A program made the position numbers and the translations under genes. The notes below the pieces were generated by a model. The model ran no database searches and was not told where the DNA came from. It saw only the letters and a program-made list of their open reading frames with translations. A stretch of DNA of 64,000 nucleotides from Eucalyptus grandis (Eukaryota > Streptophyta > Magnoliopsida > Myrtales > Myrtaceae), in NCBI RefSeq assembly GCF_016545825.1, contig NC_052616.1:38802192-38866191 (forward strand). The letters are read 5' to 3'. This document shows, in pieces, positions 11,701 through 24,647 of this stretch; within the stretch, counting starts at the first letter, position 1, and each line of letters starts with the position of its first letter.

Positions 11701-12540
11701 ATCCTAGTGGCGTTTTATCTACAGTAATGGTGCTTGTGCTCCCCTGGACCTATGTGGATAGTTCCTCACCTAATGGCCGAGCTGGCCACATCCGTAACAT
11801 GCTCCCGTTCTACCAGGACTCCTTATCGTGACCCTGTTTGGTGAGTCCTCTTCATCGGGTGACAGCATTCACCCTTCCTTGCATCGGAGGCCTATTTCAA
11901 ATACCCCACTATGAGTTCTACGGCACATTCTCTCTCATATGTTCCATCGGCGACGGTGGCAGCTGCGATCTCATGGGCTAGTGCGGATAGTCCTTGATTA
12001 GGTGGCTGTACTGGCAACATCCATAACAAGCCTATGTCTTTTTAAAACACAGGGCGGATCCATGTCTTTTCCTATGGAAACGACACATGCCGATCGGGTT
12101 AGATGTTGCCTTTCCAATTCTACTCCTTTGAGTGGGACGACTGGGTACTTTCCTTCTTTCATTAGTTTTTTCCCAGACCAATTGTTAACCCTGCTGTGCA
12201 TGAACTGTAACTCAAACGCAGTGGCTCGCTCCTAAATCACATCTTCAAGTTGGACCTCAACAGGTGCAGCAGCAACAGCATTGGTGGTGGCAGTGGCAGT
12301 GGTGGCAACTTGATCCTAAGCTTGTTGGCCTAAAATGCTTCCCAACATCTCTAGCGCCTGAACAATCCCGTCGAACCTAGGATCGCCCGATGCTGCTACA
12401 CTCTCAGTATCAGCCTGCGACAGTACTCAAACACTCGCGCTGGCCTAAGTCGGCGCTCTTTCTCGGGTACCGACCCTAGTCGGCATCCTACCCCGAGACA
12501 CAGACGCAACAGTCCTTTGCTCTGAACCGCTCATTTTGCA
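11700..12540 (-). pseudogene. Gypsy E gag remnant
   Basis: An ATG on the minus strand near 12535 opens a frame (MSGSEQRTVASVSRG) that is soon stopped. Further fragments are GKDMDPPCVLKRHR (about 12050) and a zinc knuckle of the form CYGCGQLGH (about 11790-11760). The central gag core seen in elements B and C is missing, so gag has also lost internal sequence. Confidence 0.7.
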
Positions 12541-12667
12541 GACACTTTATAGAACCTGCTTTCCAATTCCAATCAACTAATCAGTCACATGCATATGTAT
12601 AAGAAAAGGGCTTTTTGTACTAACTATCCTAAGACTAGTTGCACCTTGTCACTTTAAATACTAACCA

Positions 12668-12679
12668 GCTCTAATACCA
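12668..12679 (-). promoter_or_regulatory. Primer binding site of element E
   Basis: Minus-strand TGGTATTAGAGC, one substitution from the initiator Met-tRNA complement TGGTATCAGAGC, 13 nt inside the 5' LTR boundary. It fixes the orientation of E. Confidence 0.85.
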
Positions 12680-12692
12680 TTTCGGGCGGGGA

Positions 12693-15600
12693 TGTCACAT
12701 CCCAAACCCCGGGCGCGCACATACCCCTCAGTGGTCGACTAAAATTTGCGACGTTCCCATGATGCGTCGTCGACCCTTTTTATTTTATGCACATGTGGAA
12801 GCGAATTAAACAAACCCCAAACTACAACAAACATGGGATAGAAAAGCAGGACAACCCAATTTTAAATAAACACACTTTATATACAATCCAAGTCAGTCCT
12901 ACAAGTTTGCACATTAAGGTTTGCCTTAAAAGAACTACTGAACAACCTCTACTCGGATCTTTTTGATTCAAGCTCGGGATCCTCTATGACACCCTCCGAT
13001 ATCTCTAGACTAAGGACTAGAAAAATTGTAAACCAAGACAGGGTGAGAATAAATCTCAGTGAGTCAACACTCTAAACCCCGATTAGGACGAAAATTCACT
13101 CAAAGGCGTCCTAAGCATACACCGCTCAGAAATTACCTTGCCACAGCACTTACCTGCACATTAGTGCACCAAATAAAACACATGCATACAGTAATTGCGT
13201 TCAATAACTAGAATGCATGATGTCACTCATCAAACAATTCACAGAGTTCTTGATTATAGGGCCAAATCGTTATGACACGTCCCATTTCGTGCCACACAAT
13301 TTCATCCCATAATCAGGCGCAGGTAACTCATCGGTGGTTCAATCTACACCCGATATTCACTCTCAATATTCAAACTCCAAATTTAAACTCAACATTCAAA
13401 CTCAAGGTTCTAGAGGTGCCCCCTCCCACAAAGTTCCGATATCGTGTGGCACTTTAGTCCTTGACCACAATAAGCAATAGCTTGAGGTACTAGAGGTGGC
13501 TCCCACGAAGTTACACTGTCATGAAGCACTTAGTTCTCGACTATCATAAGCAATAGCTCAAGGTACTAGAGGTGACTCCCACTAAGTCATGCTCTCACAT
13601 AGCACTTAGTTCTCGACTATCATAAACAATGGTACAAGGTTCTAGAGGTGTCTCATATGAAGTTTTGTTATCGTGTGCACTTAGTCCTTTACCTACTCTG
13701 AACCATTCGATTTTCTTAACACAACACATCCTTTTTTAATAGGTGCCACATAAAGCAATAACAATAAACCACAATCATGGCACAACCATTTGCGCCTCAT
13801 CACGTGTAACTTCTAAGCATATCATAAGTCAACCACATCCCCAAATAGGCATGGTTCAGCAAGCATAGCATCAAGAACAATCACCAAAATTACTACTTCT
13901 CCTAACTGGCAAAAACAGCCCACTCATGCGTCTCTAAGTTTAAATCCAAAAATATAATCAAATGAGTTCAGGAAAAAAATATCAAATTTAAATATGTTGT
14001 AAAAGACATAAACATAACATTTTTTTTTATGAAGACACATTAACTCATATCGTTCTAGATTAAGCTTAGTAATCACTCAATCCAGTACAAAAACTGTGTT
14101 CGTTTCAAAAAGTTTGTTTTCATAAATTAGTTTGGTTTAAGATCCAAAACTTGTCAATTTGATCTGAAATTTGACCATATTAAACTACAAGATATTGCAA
14201 ACAACTTTTTTGAATAAACAATTTTGAAATTCAAACATTAAGAGTTGATAAAAATCCCTTGAATTCCAAAAGGTCACCAATTCCAACGAAAATAGAGGTT
14301 CTGTTTTGAAATGACAAAGTTGATATCTCATTTGTTTAAATCCCTAAAATCTTGAGTAAAATATATGTTATAGCTGAAGATGTTTGAAATATTTTTCAAG
14401 AAGGAATAAACCTCTAAATCTCAGCACATTTCGATCCATGAAAATTGAAAATGGCAAGGGTCCATAAATTAGATTTGGGAAAAATCCACTGAATTGGACT
14501 AATCCCTCCTCATTAATGCTAATCTCACCAATTAAATTAACAATAATCCATCTTAAGGCTAATCTAACCATTCTAGATTAGCACTAAACTATCTTAAGAC
14601 TAATCTCACTTAGTACTAATCTAATTAAGCTAATTAACACTAAACTAACCCCTAAGTGCAATTAACAACCTAATCAAAGATTAGGGAGTTAACTAACTAG
14701 ATTAGCGAGCTGATGGGTTCACGGTGACGGTGATGCAAAGGCGGTGAAGACCTGTGTCTATGGCAGCACCAAGGGAGGTTCGGAAGAGGTTGAAAACGAC
14801 CTCGCAAGTTTCTGCCCTTAAATTGAAACTCGGTTCTGCTTCTAGCATGGATTGAGCTAGTCTCGGTGGTTGTTGGCACGACTTGGCTGGAACGGGCCAG
14901 GCGGGTGGCAAACAGCAACTGCGAAGCTACGACGGTCGAGCAGCATGAATGGGCGTGGGACTGGAGCACAGATGGGAATGGCGGCTGCTGCAGTTGGTTT
15001 AGGCAAGCTGGCTTCGGTGGGGGCTTGTTGTTTCAAGCCAAGAATGGTGCTGGTACTCTGGTCTTGCTTCAACAATGGAGGAGGTGAAAGGATGAAGAAG
15101 AAGGAAGAGAAGGCAGGACAAGGCTTCTGCTGGTTCTCTTTATTTTTCTAGCTCCAAAATAGCAATAATGGAGGAAACAAAGGCAAGGAAGAAGAAGAAG
15201 AGGGGCTACAGCTGAAGGGGATCACTAGGCCTCCAAAGTCCTCAACAAATATCCCAATTCACTCAAGTTCAAGGCCCCATAGCTTCAGCCCTATCCTCTG
15301 CCCATTTTCCTTCACCAATCTTCCTCCACAAGCCACTCTAGGTGGTCCAAAATGTTGCTCCCCCCATGGCTATGAATTTTGGGCATTCCTCCTCAATTTC
15401 ATTCCAAATGGCCTCAATTAAATGGCCAACTTGCCAAGGTAGATGCCCACTTCAAATTCTACCATTTCCCTAAACAAATATCCTAATTCACTCAAGTTCA
15501 AGGCCCAATAGCTTCAGCCCTATCCTTTGCCCATTTTCCTTCAGCAATCTTCCTCCACAAGCCACTCTAGGTGGTCCAAAATGTTGCTCCCCCCATGGCT

Positions 15601-15794
15601 ATGAATTTTGAGCATTCCTCCTCAATTTCCATTCAATTTAATTCCAAATGGCCTCAATTAAATGGCCAACTTGCCAAGGTAGATGCCCACTTCAAATTCT
15701 TCCATTTCCTTCAACAAATAATCCAACTTGGATGCCAAAAGTGTACTTAAAAATGGGCCTCCGAATTTACTGGTCCAATTCTGCCAAACTTTGA
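12693..15794 (-). repeat. 5' LTR of element E, first part
   Basis: Aligns with the 3' LTR from TGTCACATCCCAAACCCC onward. Here, unlike the other LTR, a segment is tandemly duplicated (units from 15243 and 15472). The LTR is broken at 15794 by element B; the bases 15790-15794 (TTTGA) are the target duplication. It resumes at 26050. Confidence 0.85.
15243..15700. repeat. 229-bp tandem duplication private to one LTR
   Basis: The stretch beginning CAAATATCCCAATTCACTC and ending near CTACCATTTCC occurs twice in a row (15243 and 15472) but once in the 3' LTR (about 8005-8240). The duplication therefore arose after E inserted. Confidence 0.8.
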
Positions 15795-18700
15795 TGTGAC
15801 ATCCAGATTTCTCTGGATCTCGAATTTGTAACTGTCCGAGATGGGTCGGCGAATTTGTTGTCGGACTACATTGTTGGTACCACTTATGGATGCCGTTTCA
15901 TCACCACACTCACCGTATCGAAACGTCACGTTCTCGCAATAGTACCTCATCTAGGAATTTCTTCACGCGACGTCGCTCGCGAGGCTAACATCTTCGGCAT
16001 TGATACCTTACTAAGCTAGCTTTTCATGCATGCAGAGACTTAGACTTTCGAAATTTCAGCTACATTAGACCATGCATTTCCATGCAAAGAGCTTGGCCAC
16101 ACCACCACCATGTTTTCTTCTTCATGGACAGCCAAGGAATGAAGACCATTGACCCTGAATTCCCATGCACATTCCTTCTTCGGTGGATAGCAAATGGAGG
16201 AGTTGGCCATGTAAAACCATGTAGCCACGTCCATTTCATGGTCAATTAAAGGAGCAGCCACGTAGAATTCCCTCCCTGCAGCAATGTGAAGCCCACGTAT
16301 GTGGCCCACATGAATGAGGGCCGTGGAACCGAGATGCTCCATGCACATTTCCTCTTCAGGGATCAACAATTGGGGAAGTTGACCTATGCTGCCACGTTTA
16401 CTGCATGGAGAGGAGCTGGCCAGCAGAAGCCACGCACCAACCATTCCGTGCGCTGGCAGAGGAGAACCCGAATGTTGGCCACGACACCCCACTTGTCCCT
16501 TGCTTGAGTAGCTGCGAAGTTCCAAGAAGTGTTGACTGAATTGTCAACTAAATGAAGAATTCAATTGGCGACACGTTCACCCATGCATTCCCTAGCGAGT
16601 GCCACGAATTCTTTGGATTGTCGAACACCTAAGCCCACCGCCGCAAGCTTCAAGAAAACTTTCCTTTCTCTCGGCACTTCATTTTCCGTCGACCCTCTTC
16701 TTCGCTCAAAACTTTAGGAAATTCCAGTAAATGTTCAGGTGTCGTCCCGCTCTCTTCGCCGTCCACCGGCAACCACCTGCACCACTACTATCCACCAACC
16801 TCCTTCGTCACTGTCTAGCTCATCTCGACGATGCCAGACGCCGTAGCACATGGATTCGCCTTGCCATTGATGCCCCGAACTAAAGGCAAGTCAATATCTA
16901 CTAACCTATAAGACGTGAATGTTGTTGTTGCTTGGTGAAACCGTTCCGTATATTAAGATTATTTTGGTATACTCGTGCTGAATTGTGAACTTGGAGGTTA
17001 TTGAGTTGATTTGAACTTAATGGGAAAGGATTTTATAACTGTTGTGGTCGAGTTCGAATTGGAGGCCACATACGTATTGATTTCCGATATTTCAAAGCTC
17101 TAAAATTTTATGTGTGTGAACTACTTTGAAAACTTTAGGGTCAAAATTAAGATTATCGACCGCCGATGTGCCAATTTCAAATTACTTATGACTTTGATAA
17201 ATTGTTTTATTTTGAGCCGTGATGTGCGAGTGCGACTTGAGGCATTACATGTGAATTTTGAAAAACATTTGAGATATAAACGTAAAATGGATTTTATGGA
17301 TTAGGTATCAAGCTTTTGATTTCGTGATTTGATTTCATCGATATGAGACAGACCTATTTTTAAAGACTATTGTTGTTGTATTGCCGTGTCTTTGAAATCC
17401 CTGTTTTCATTACTTGATATCATAAAGTGGTATTTTCAATAACCCAAAGGATTCTCCATATTGGTGATTCGAAATTGTTTTGACATTGAAATGATTTAAT
17501 TACTACATCATGGTTGATGTGTTACTTGCTACTGTTGGACCCTCGGGACGACGAAGCCCTAGGAGACGGGTTGCCTAGAGGATCGTGATTGCGATGCCTT
17601 TGGATGCCTGTGGGACATCATTGTCGTGGTGAGCCCTAGAGGTTCCCCGGGTGTCGGGATGCCCAAACATATGACAATACACATTCTAGAGGGTAGGGGA
17701 CACTAGTAACATAGTGAGCCTTGACGATTCCTCGTGATGCTAGGTTATGTGCGAGATGCCTAAAGGTGAGACATGCCCGGTGATTGTATGGAACCAGAGG
17801 CTTTCGTGATGCCAAGTTGGGTGCGAATCCCTGGAGGGACGCAAACACTAGTCCTCTAGGAAATAGCAATAGTAAATAAACAATCTATTAAGTTTTAAAG
17901 TTGATTGTTTTGTTGAGCTACGCCATTTTGATAGTTGCACCTAATTATGAGACAAAATTGTGTGGCACGGTATGAGACGTTTCATAACAATTTAGCCTTA
18001 TAATCGAGACCCATGTGATTGAAATGCTTTGTTCCAGTTTTTAAACTGCGCTTGCCATTTCATTGGAAAACTCTGTTGATTTAATGCATGTTTATTACTA
18101 CTATTATGCGTATTGATTTGGAATGCATGGAATTGGGTGACGATAGGCTCCGTAATATAGTTTAGTAGAATTTTGACTGTTGAGTAGTCGTACTCACCCC
18201 TCGTGGGGACTAACATATTACAGAATGATAAAGTCGCTATCGCTAGAGGAAAATGACGAAGGCTCGAGCTGAATAGAGTGACGAAGGATGCGAGGTCAGC
18301 AGCAAAATTTTGGACACCAACACTTGTTGATAAACAACTTGTGAATAGCTAATGGAAAATGTCAGTTTAGTTTTTGATATGTTCAAGTATAGGAAACTTT
18401 GGCTTTTGTTGTACCAACTAAAAGACGTCTATCAAGTTTATGTAAATAAAAAAGTGCCTAGTTATTATCTATGTGTATCTAGTGTGCATCATTTCTGTGT
18501 GTAGGGAAAGGGAGTTGTTGGATATGCTTCCGCCATATACATTGTGCAGGGACCAATACAAAATGTAATAGACCCCAAGACTCATGGATTCGCCGAGATC
18601 CATTGGTATCGAAATCCAATGAGTAAGAAAAAAAGGACAACCATAACGCAAAAGTAAGGTGGCAATCCTAATGGATTGGGAGCCGTCGGGGGGTATCACA
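15795..18700 (+). repeat. 5' LTR of gypsy element B
   Basis: Starts TGTGACATCC and ends GGGGGTATCACA, followed at 18706 by the primer site. It contains degenerate repeats around GATGCC/CCTAGAGG (about 17530-17850), as in the LTR of element C, and a CCCC-TCGT-GGGG hairpin at 18197-18208. The ORFs in it (for example minus 16040-16525) have no known domain and are judged to be chance. Confidence 0.85.
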
Positions 18701-18705
18701 GTGAG

Positions 18706-18717
18706 TGGTATCAGAGC
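18706..18717 (+). promoter_or_regulatory. Primer binding site of element B
   Basis: TGGTATCAGAGC, an exact initiator Met-tRNA complement, 5 nt after the LTR end. Confidence 0.9.
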
Positions 18718-18984
18718 TATAATTTTATCAGGAGTGATAAGGTGTATTAGTAGGAAAGGAGGATATGATGATGGACACAATAAGGTACTAGTTAGGGGTA
18801 GTTGACTAACTGTGAATAACGAGTGATTGATTTTCACTCGTAGACTATTGGTAACGATTGTGAGTTACCTTTGCATGTGAGTAACACTTGTATGTTACTT
18901 ATGTGATTCTAGTAACGTGAACATTACTTTTCTTTCTTAGTTGATTAGTGACACTGAGTCACTAATTACTCCTAAAACTAATGC

Positions 18985-19835
18985 TCGATGACCTTAGGAA
19001 GTCATGGTACGAACTGGGAGTTCACCTCCATCAAGGACTGAAGCTACGACTTCAAGGGTAGAACCCGAATGGAGGATATCCTATAGGCATTGGCTAACAT
19101 AGGAAATCTAATGGAAAGGCAAGCTCAACAACAACAACCTGGAGCAGAGCGCCGCACTCAAGGACTAGTAGAACAATTTTTGAAATTAAAGCCACCCATG
19201 TTTACTGGAATGGGAAGTCTTGAGGAGGCGGAACTATGGATCAATGGAATAGAAAGGATCTTCCGGTTGTTGAATTGTAATGACACTGAAAAGATAACCT
19301 TGGCAGAGTACCAATTGGAAGGAAATGCCAAGTATTGGTGGAGAGCTTCTAGAGATACATTCTTTTCACCCGATACTGCTGTAAATTAGGACAAGTTTGT
19401 TAGAGCTTTCCATAGAAAGCATTTCTCTAACTGTGCCAGAGAAAAGAAAATCACAGAATTTGTTCAATTAGAACAAAAGGAGTTGACGGTAGATGAAGCG
19501 AAATTTTCTGAGTTGTCTAGGTATGCCCCTAGAATGATAGATGATCGAAAGGAAAAGGCTAAAAGATTTTGAAGAGCTTGGGGACGAAAATTAGGAGGCA
19601 ACTAGTGCCCTTGAATATGAAGGATTATAATGAGATTTATGAACGGGCCTAGCTTGTAGAGCAGAAGTAATAAGGGAGCAAATGGAATCAAGAAGGCAAT
19701 TGACATTGAGTGATGCTCGATAAGGTAAGAGACCCTATTCAAACAAAGAGCTACCTAGGGATTTGAAGAAGAAGTGAAATTTTGGAAATTTTGAAAAGAC
19801 CAAGAGTGGTCAGGCTCCAGGAAAAGTGTTGTAGC
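18985..19835 (+). pseudogene. Gypsy B gag, 5' part
   Basis: Frames match the gag of element C: ANIGNLMERQAQQQQPGAER, LVEQFLKLKPPMF, KITLAEYQLEGNAKYWWRAS (19090-19389), then after a stop KFVRAFHRKHFSNC and KITEFVQLEQKELTVD. Stops and frameshifts follow. Copia element F interrupts the frame at 19836; the zinc-knuckle part continues at 25785. Confidence 0.85.
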
Positions 19836-20984
19836 TGTTAGGGAAATCCCTTATGATGTTTTGAAGATGACAAAATAAATCAAAAGCTACTAACATGTTT
19901 AATTGTTGAGTAACAGACTATGTAGATGATAGAACATGCAGATGATATTATCAAAGTTTATAATTGGAATAACCAAAAAACAGACTTTATACTGAAGCTG
20001 AACTTATTCAGACTGTGTTTAGACCTTAAAGCTAAATTTGTTCAGAAGTAGAATACATTAAGATTTATGTCCAGATTGTAAAGTCTATTTTAATTTGAAC
20101 ACACTCAGACTCTATTTCACTCTCAGAATTTACATATAGAACGAGACACAAGTTTAGAACGTAGCAAATTCAAAACGAAACAACTTGACAGATCGTAACA
20201 CAAGCCCCAAACATATAACGGCTAGTGATCTGGTTTGGATTCCATATCAAGATTGATACGATTGACTCGATCTAATTGATTGACAATTGGATATTGAAGA
20301 CAAGAACTTTCTATACGAAGAAGCTTTACTTATGGAAACCAAGATTCTGTTTGTATAGGCAATCATAATCAATTTGGGATTCTACTTCTATCACTCAACG
20401 ATTACCAAATCTTTTAGATACAGATTTGTCCAATGGGTAGATTGGAAGACAATCCTCTAAAATACTGTCCAACGGCTAGTTTGGAAGTGGAGGAGTATTT
20501 AAGAAGATCAAGGACCGATGAGTAAGTGAGAGACATAGCGTAGGATTTATAATTCCAAAGTCTGAGTGAACTTCGATCATACACTTGTCTCTTGTGAGCT
20601 TAAACATTTGTGATCGTGAGAGAAATATCAAAAGAGTGACTTAGTGAGATAGTGTGATCTACTACTAAGTGTTTTCACTAAAAGTTGTAATTTCTTGTTG
20701 ATTGCATAGTGGAATCTAGCTATAAGGCTGTTAGTGTGGGAGAGTGGATGTAGGCTTGATCTAAGCTGAACCACTATAAAATTTGTGTTCTTCTTCTCTT
20801 CCCTAAACTCCTCTACTTTACTTACTACCATATATTTTTGCACTTAGATATAACTACAGTCTAAATCATTTTGCAAAGTCTGAAGTCAACTAAACTCAGA
20901 ATAAAAGTAAAGTTTTTCATTGCATTTTGCAAAATCTATTTTCACACCTATTTACCCCCCTAGGTGTTCATACTAGCACTTTCA
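19836..20984 (+). repeat. 5' LTR of copia element F
   Basis: 1149 bp, TGTTAG...TTTCA. It aligns along its length with 24648-25784 but with many substitutions and a local length difference near its start, so the insertion is not recent. Confidence 0.85.
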
Positions 20985-20986
20985 AT

Positions 20987-20999
20987 TGGTATCAGAGCC
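20987..20999 (+). promoter_or_regulatory. Primer binding site of copia F
   Basis: TGGTATCAGAGCC, initiator Met-tRNA complement, 2 nt after the LTR. Confidence 0.9.
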
Positions 21000-21048
21000 A
21001 AGTGCTTGGTTTATAAAAGTGTTTTTACTTTTGAGCTAAAGATCTTCT

Positions 21049-22660
21049 ATGGCTAGTATATTGGCACTAGGATTTATGGAAGGGCAAAGCAACACCAGAC
21101 CACCATATTTTAATGGAAATGAATACAACATGTGGAAGAACAAAATGAAAGCATTCCTAAGATCCAGAGATCCCTTGCAATGGAATGTTGTGGAAAAAGA
21201 AATCAATCCCATAGCTGCATCTACATCAAATAAGAATGGCAAAGACAAATAAATCAAACCCCCGCTCCTATGTCTTGGACGGAGATGTCCAAAAGAGAAG
21301 CTCTTTATGCAAAAGCCATTTATTCTTTATATTGCGCTTTGTATCATGTTGAATATAACATAATTTCTTCATGTGAAACAGTTAAAGAAGTCTGGGATAG
21401 ACTTCATGTCACTTATGAAGAGACTGATCGTGTAAAAGAGACAAAAGTAAACTTCATGCTCGGCAAATATGAATCCTTCAAAGATGAAGCAAGGAGAGTC
21501 AATTGGAGATATGTTTAGCTATTTTACAGACATTGTAAAAGGTTTAGGATATCAAGGTCATCCAAATTCTTCACCAATGAAGGTCAACAAACTTTTGCGA
21601 GGTCTCTTAAAAGATTGGAACCATGTTAAGACCTCGATCTGAGAGACTCAGAGGATTATGCCACTCTCCATTGACGAATTGATTGGCACTCTTCAATCCT
21701 ACGAAGTGGAACGAATCAACGAAGAAGATCTGGAAAGTAAGAATTCCATCGTTTTAAAATCTAACGCTGATTCTGATGATACAGACTCAGAAAATGACAT
21801 GAATGACAAAGAACTTGCTTTTATGATCAAGAAATTCAAAAAGCTAAGTAGAAAAGGGAGGAAATTCAGTGGAAGAAGACAATACAAACATAATGGGCAA
21901 AAAAGAACAATGAAAGAAGATGATGAGCAAGGAAATATATGCTTGATGGCACATTCAGACTCAAACTCAAATTTGGAATCAAAGACTAACTCAGACATAG
22001 ACTCGGAATCAAAGTCTGACTCAGACACAAACTCATAATTTGATGAGGAAATCAAGGTAAGTCATTCAAAAATTCCTATTAAAGTTTCAAAATATATAAA
22101 TGAACTTTGCTTAAATCTCAAATTTTATCTTAAAAGGATCTCTCGAACTTAAAAAGGAGAATTCTCGGCTTAGGCAACAAGATCTTTCTCAAAAAGATAA
22201 TTTTGAAATTTTGCAAAAAGATTTTCTACAAACAAAAGAAAGTTGAGATTTACTTGTAAAAGAAAATGATTCTTTAAAAGAGGAATTTTCAAATATTTCG
22301 ACAAGATTTTCAAATGCTTCAAAAACATTAGAGCATATCCTTTTCATACAAGTACCTTACTATAATAAGTCGGAACTTGGTTTCAATAAGGAAATTGATT
22401 CTCTAATAGATTTTCCTAAAGTCAATGAGAGACTAAGACAAAGACCTCTTAAACTTGTGTACAAGAAGCATTTTCAAAGGATCTTTACAAAACCTGTTGG
22501 TCGAAATGCCTTCAAGTGTTCAAATGGTGGAGATTCAGAACACTTTGAGAAAGAATATCCTAAAGTCTGGAGAACTATTAAGAAATATTTGGTAAAAATA
22601 GCATACTTTATTAACTCTCATGGACCCAAGAAAATATGGGTACCAAAGAAAGGATAAACT
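21049..22660 (+). pseudogene. Copia F gag (UBN2-type), broken
   Basis: Successive frames: RPPYFNGNEYNMWKNKMKAF (21049-21252), MSKREALYAKAIYSLYCAL and ETVKEVWDRLHVTYE (21270-21518), an acidic Ser/Asp-rich segment with SKSDSDTNS (21658-22038), and a degenerate zinc knuckle (CSNGGDSEHFEKEYP, about 22519) in which the second Cys is lost. The order matches SIRE-type gag. At least three stops or frameshifts break it. Confidence 0.8.
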
Positions 22661-24647
22661 GTTTTTGTAGGAAATAAAGGAAAAGAAGAAATTGGTAAGG
22701 AATGTATTTTTTTATTTGGGCACATAATTCTCATTATGCTTGATATTCGATATATCATTGGTTGATTGAGATTTTATAATGATCATATTTTTTTTTATTG
22801 AAGAAAGAATCGTATGATTTGTTTTTTATGACTCGTGAGCTGCGATTTGATCTAATATGTGTGATTGATTTGATATCTTTCTTAGAGATAATTCAAATCA
22901 TTTTGTCTAATTTTATGCTCTCTAATTTTGTCATATTTTGCAAATTGAAAATATGTTTTATGTGATATTAATTTATTGTGCAAAGATATTTGTTCCTTAA
23001 ATACTTTGTTATGATGAATTAAGAAAGAATATTTGTTTATGTATGGAGATTTTTTATTTTACTCTAACGAAATCGAAGGATCCAAATTGATGGATACCAA
23101 AAAGGAAACGAGTTGATTGCAGGAAATTCAATAAGACAAAAATGATTGTGAATCTAAGCAGATTTTGGTGCAATAAGAAAAGAATCTAAGGCAAAGATTG
23201 GTAATGATATATATATTTTTTATAAATGGTATATTGCAATCATATATCTTGGGTAAGAGAATTTTTTTTTTTATCCTGCCTTGTAAATCTCTACATACAT
23301 TTTTTAAAATTGCTTGATTTGGCACGTGATAAAAATATCTACTTTCTTTTTTCGAAATGCATCAATAATATATTTTTGAGATTTATGCTTATGGAAATTC
23401 CTTTAATCTTGAATGATATTATTGCATATTTATGGATACTCTTGCTATATTCTTAAAAGATATCTTATATTTAGCAAGTTTAATCCACGAATCGAATAAA
23501 GATATTACATGATATTTTTGCAAAAATTGTTATCTGTTATACAAGAATTTGTAGGTGGCAAACGAATCTTCCATGTGGATTTTGAAAAGCTTGATTTGAA
23601 AATCATGGAGATTCTATACTATCTTCTGGAGGCTAAAAAAATTCCCTTTCTTGTGCAAAGTTTTTAATGAAATCCCTAATGTGTCATATGAAAGGTTGAG
23701 TAGTTCTGAATTTTAATTTTATATATGCTATTCAATTTATTTATTTGAATAAAGGGCATTATATATTATGTGGATATTATTACAGTTTTTTTTTGTACAA
23801 AAAGTTCGTTAAGTTTATGCAGGTTGAATTTGAGACGAGCTTGATTGAAGAAATTAAATTTTTGCCTCGAATTTCAAAAAGCAAATGATCGCTGTGGATA
23901 CTGTTGCTATGAAGGAAAAATATTCTGCTCAACATACACAAGCCGCAATTAGTGCTATTCGCAAATATTGTCTTGATTATAGGGGAGAAAGCGAATCCAA
24001 GAGAAAGGAAAGAATCGTGATCATTTCAAAAAGGCAACAAATTGAGGGGGAGTTTTGATCAAATGTGGAAAATTCTTTTTGAATCGATCGTGATCTTGAT
24101 TATTATGGAAGGAAGGAAAAAGGTAAATGTGTTAGAACTTGTTAAGTTCTACAAAATCTGGTTAGTGCATCTTTTATTACCTTTTGTCATTAACAAATCT
24201 ATTGATATTATCATTTTACTATGACAAAATGTGTCAAGTGAATTTTATAATGCATCCGTGATTTTTATTGGATATTTGCTAATATATATGATCGAAGTGA
24301 GCTATATTGCATATCTTTAATATTCAATTTACTTTATAAAAACTGATTTTTTGAAAATTTTGTTTCATACAAGATATATTTGTTATTGTTTTAGATTTTC
24401 TACGTGATACTATTTCCACTATTATCGTTTTTTGATTATAATAAAACGGGGGAGAGAATATAAATATGCATATGTGTTGATATTTATTGAGCTGCGATTA
24501 TTTTTACATATATAATTATATGCTCAATCTATTTGCTATCTTGAATTACACTATTCTTTGAGATTGCATTGATTTATTATCTTTAAAAGTGTGATTACAC
24601 ATCTGCATATTCAAAGATTGTTTTGTCATCATCAAAATGAGAGAGAT
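22661..24647 (+). other. AT-rich 3' internal region of copia F
   Basis: About 2 kb with no long frame and no recognisable pol or envelope motif. GAGGGGGAG at 24044-24052 resembles the purine-rich motif of SIRE-type elements, and ATGAGAGAGAT (24637-24647) sits directly before the 3' LTR as the polypurine tract. Confidence 0.6.

Noticed and set aside
16040..16525. 161-codon minus-strand frame
   Set aside because: Lies in the B LTR, antisense, with no recognisable domain; another frame overlaps it. Chance.
18469..18837. 122-codon minus-strand frame
   Set aside because: Spans the end of the B LTR and the primer binding site on the antisense strand; not a gene.
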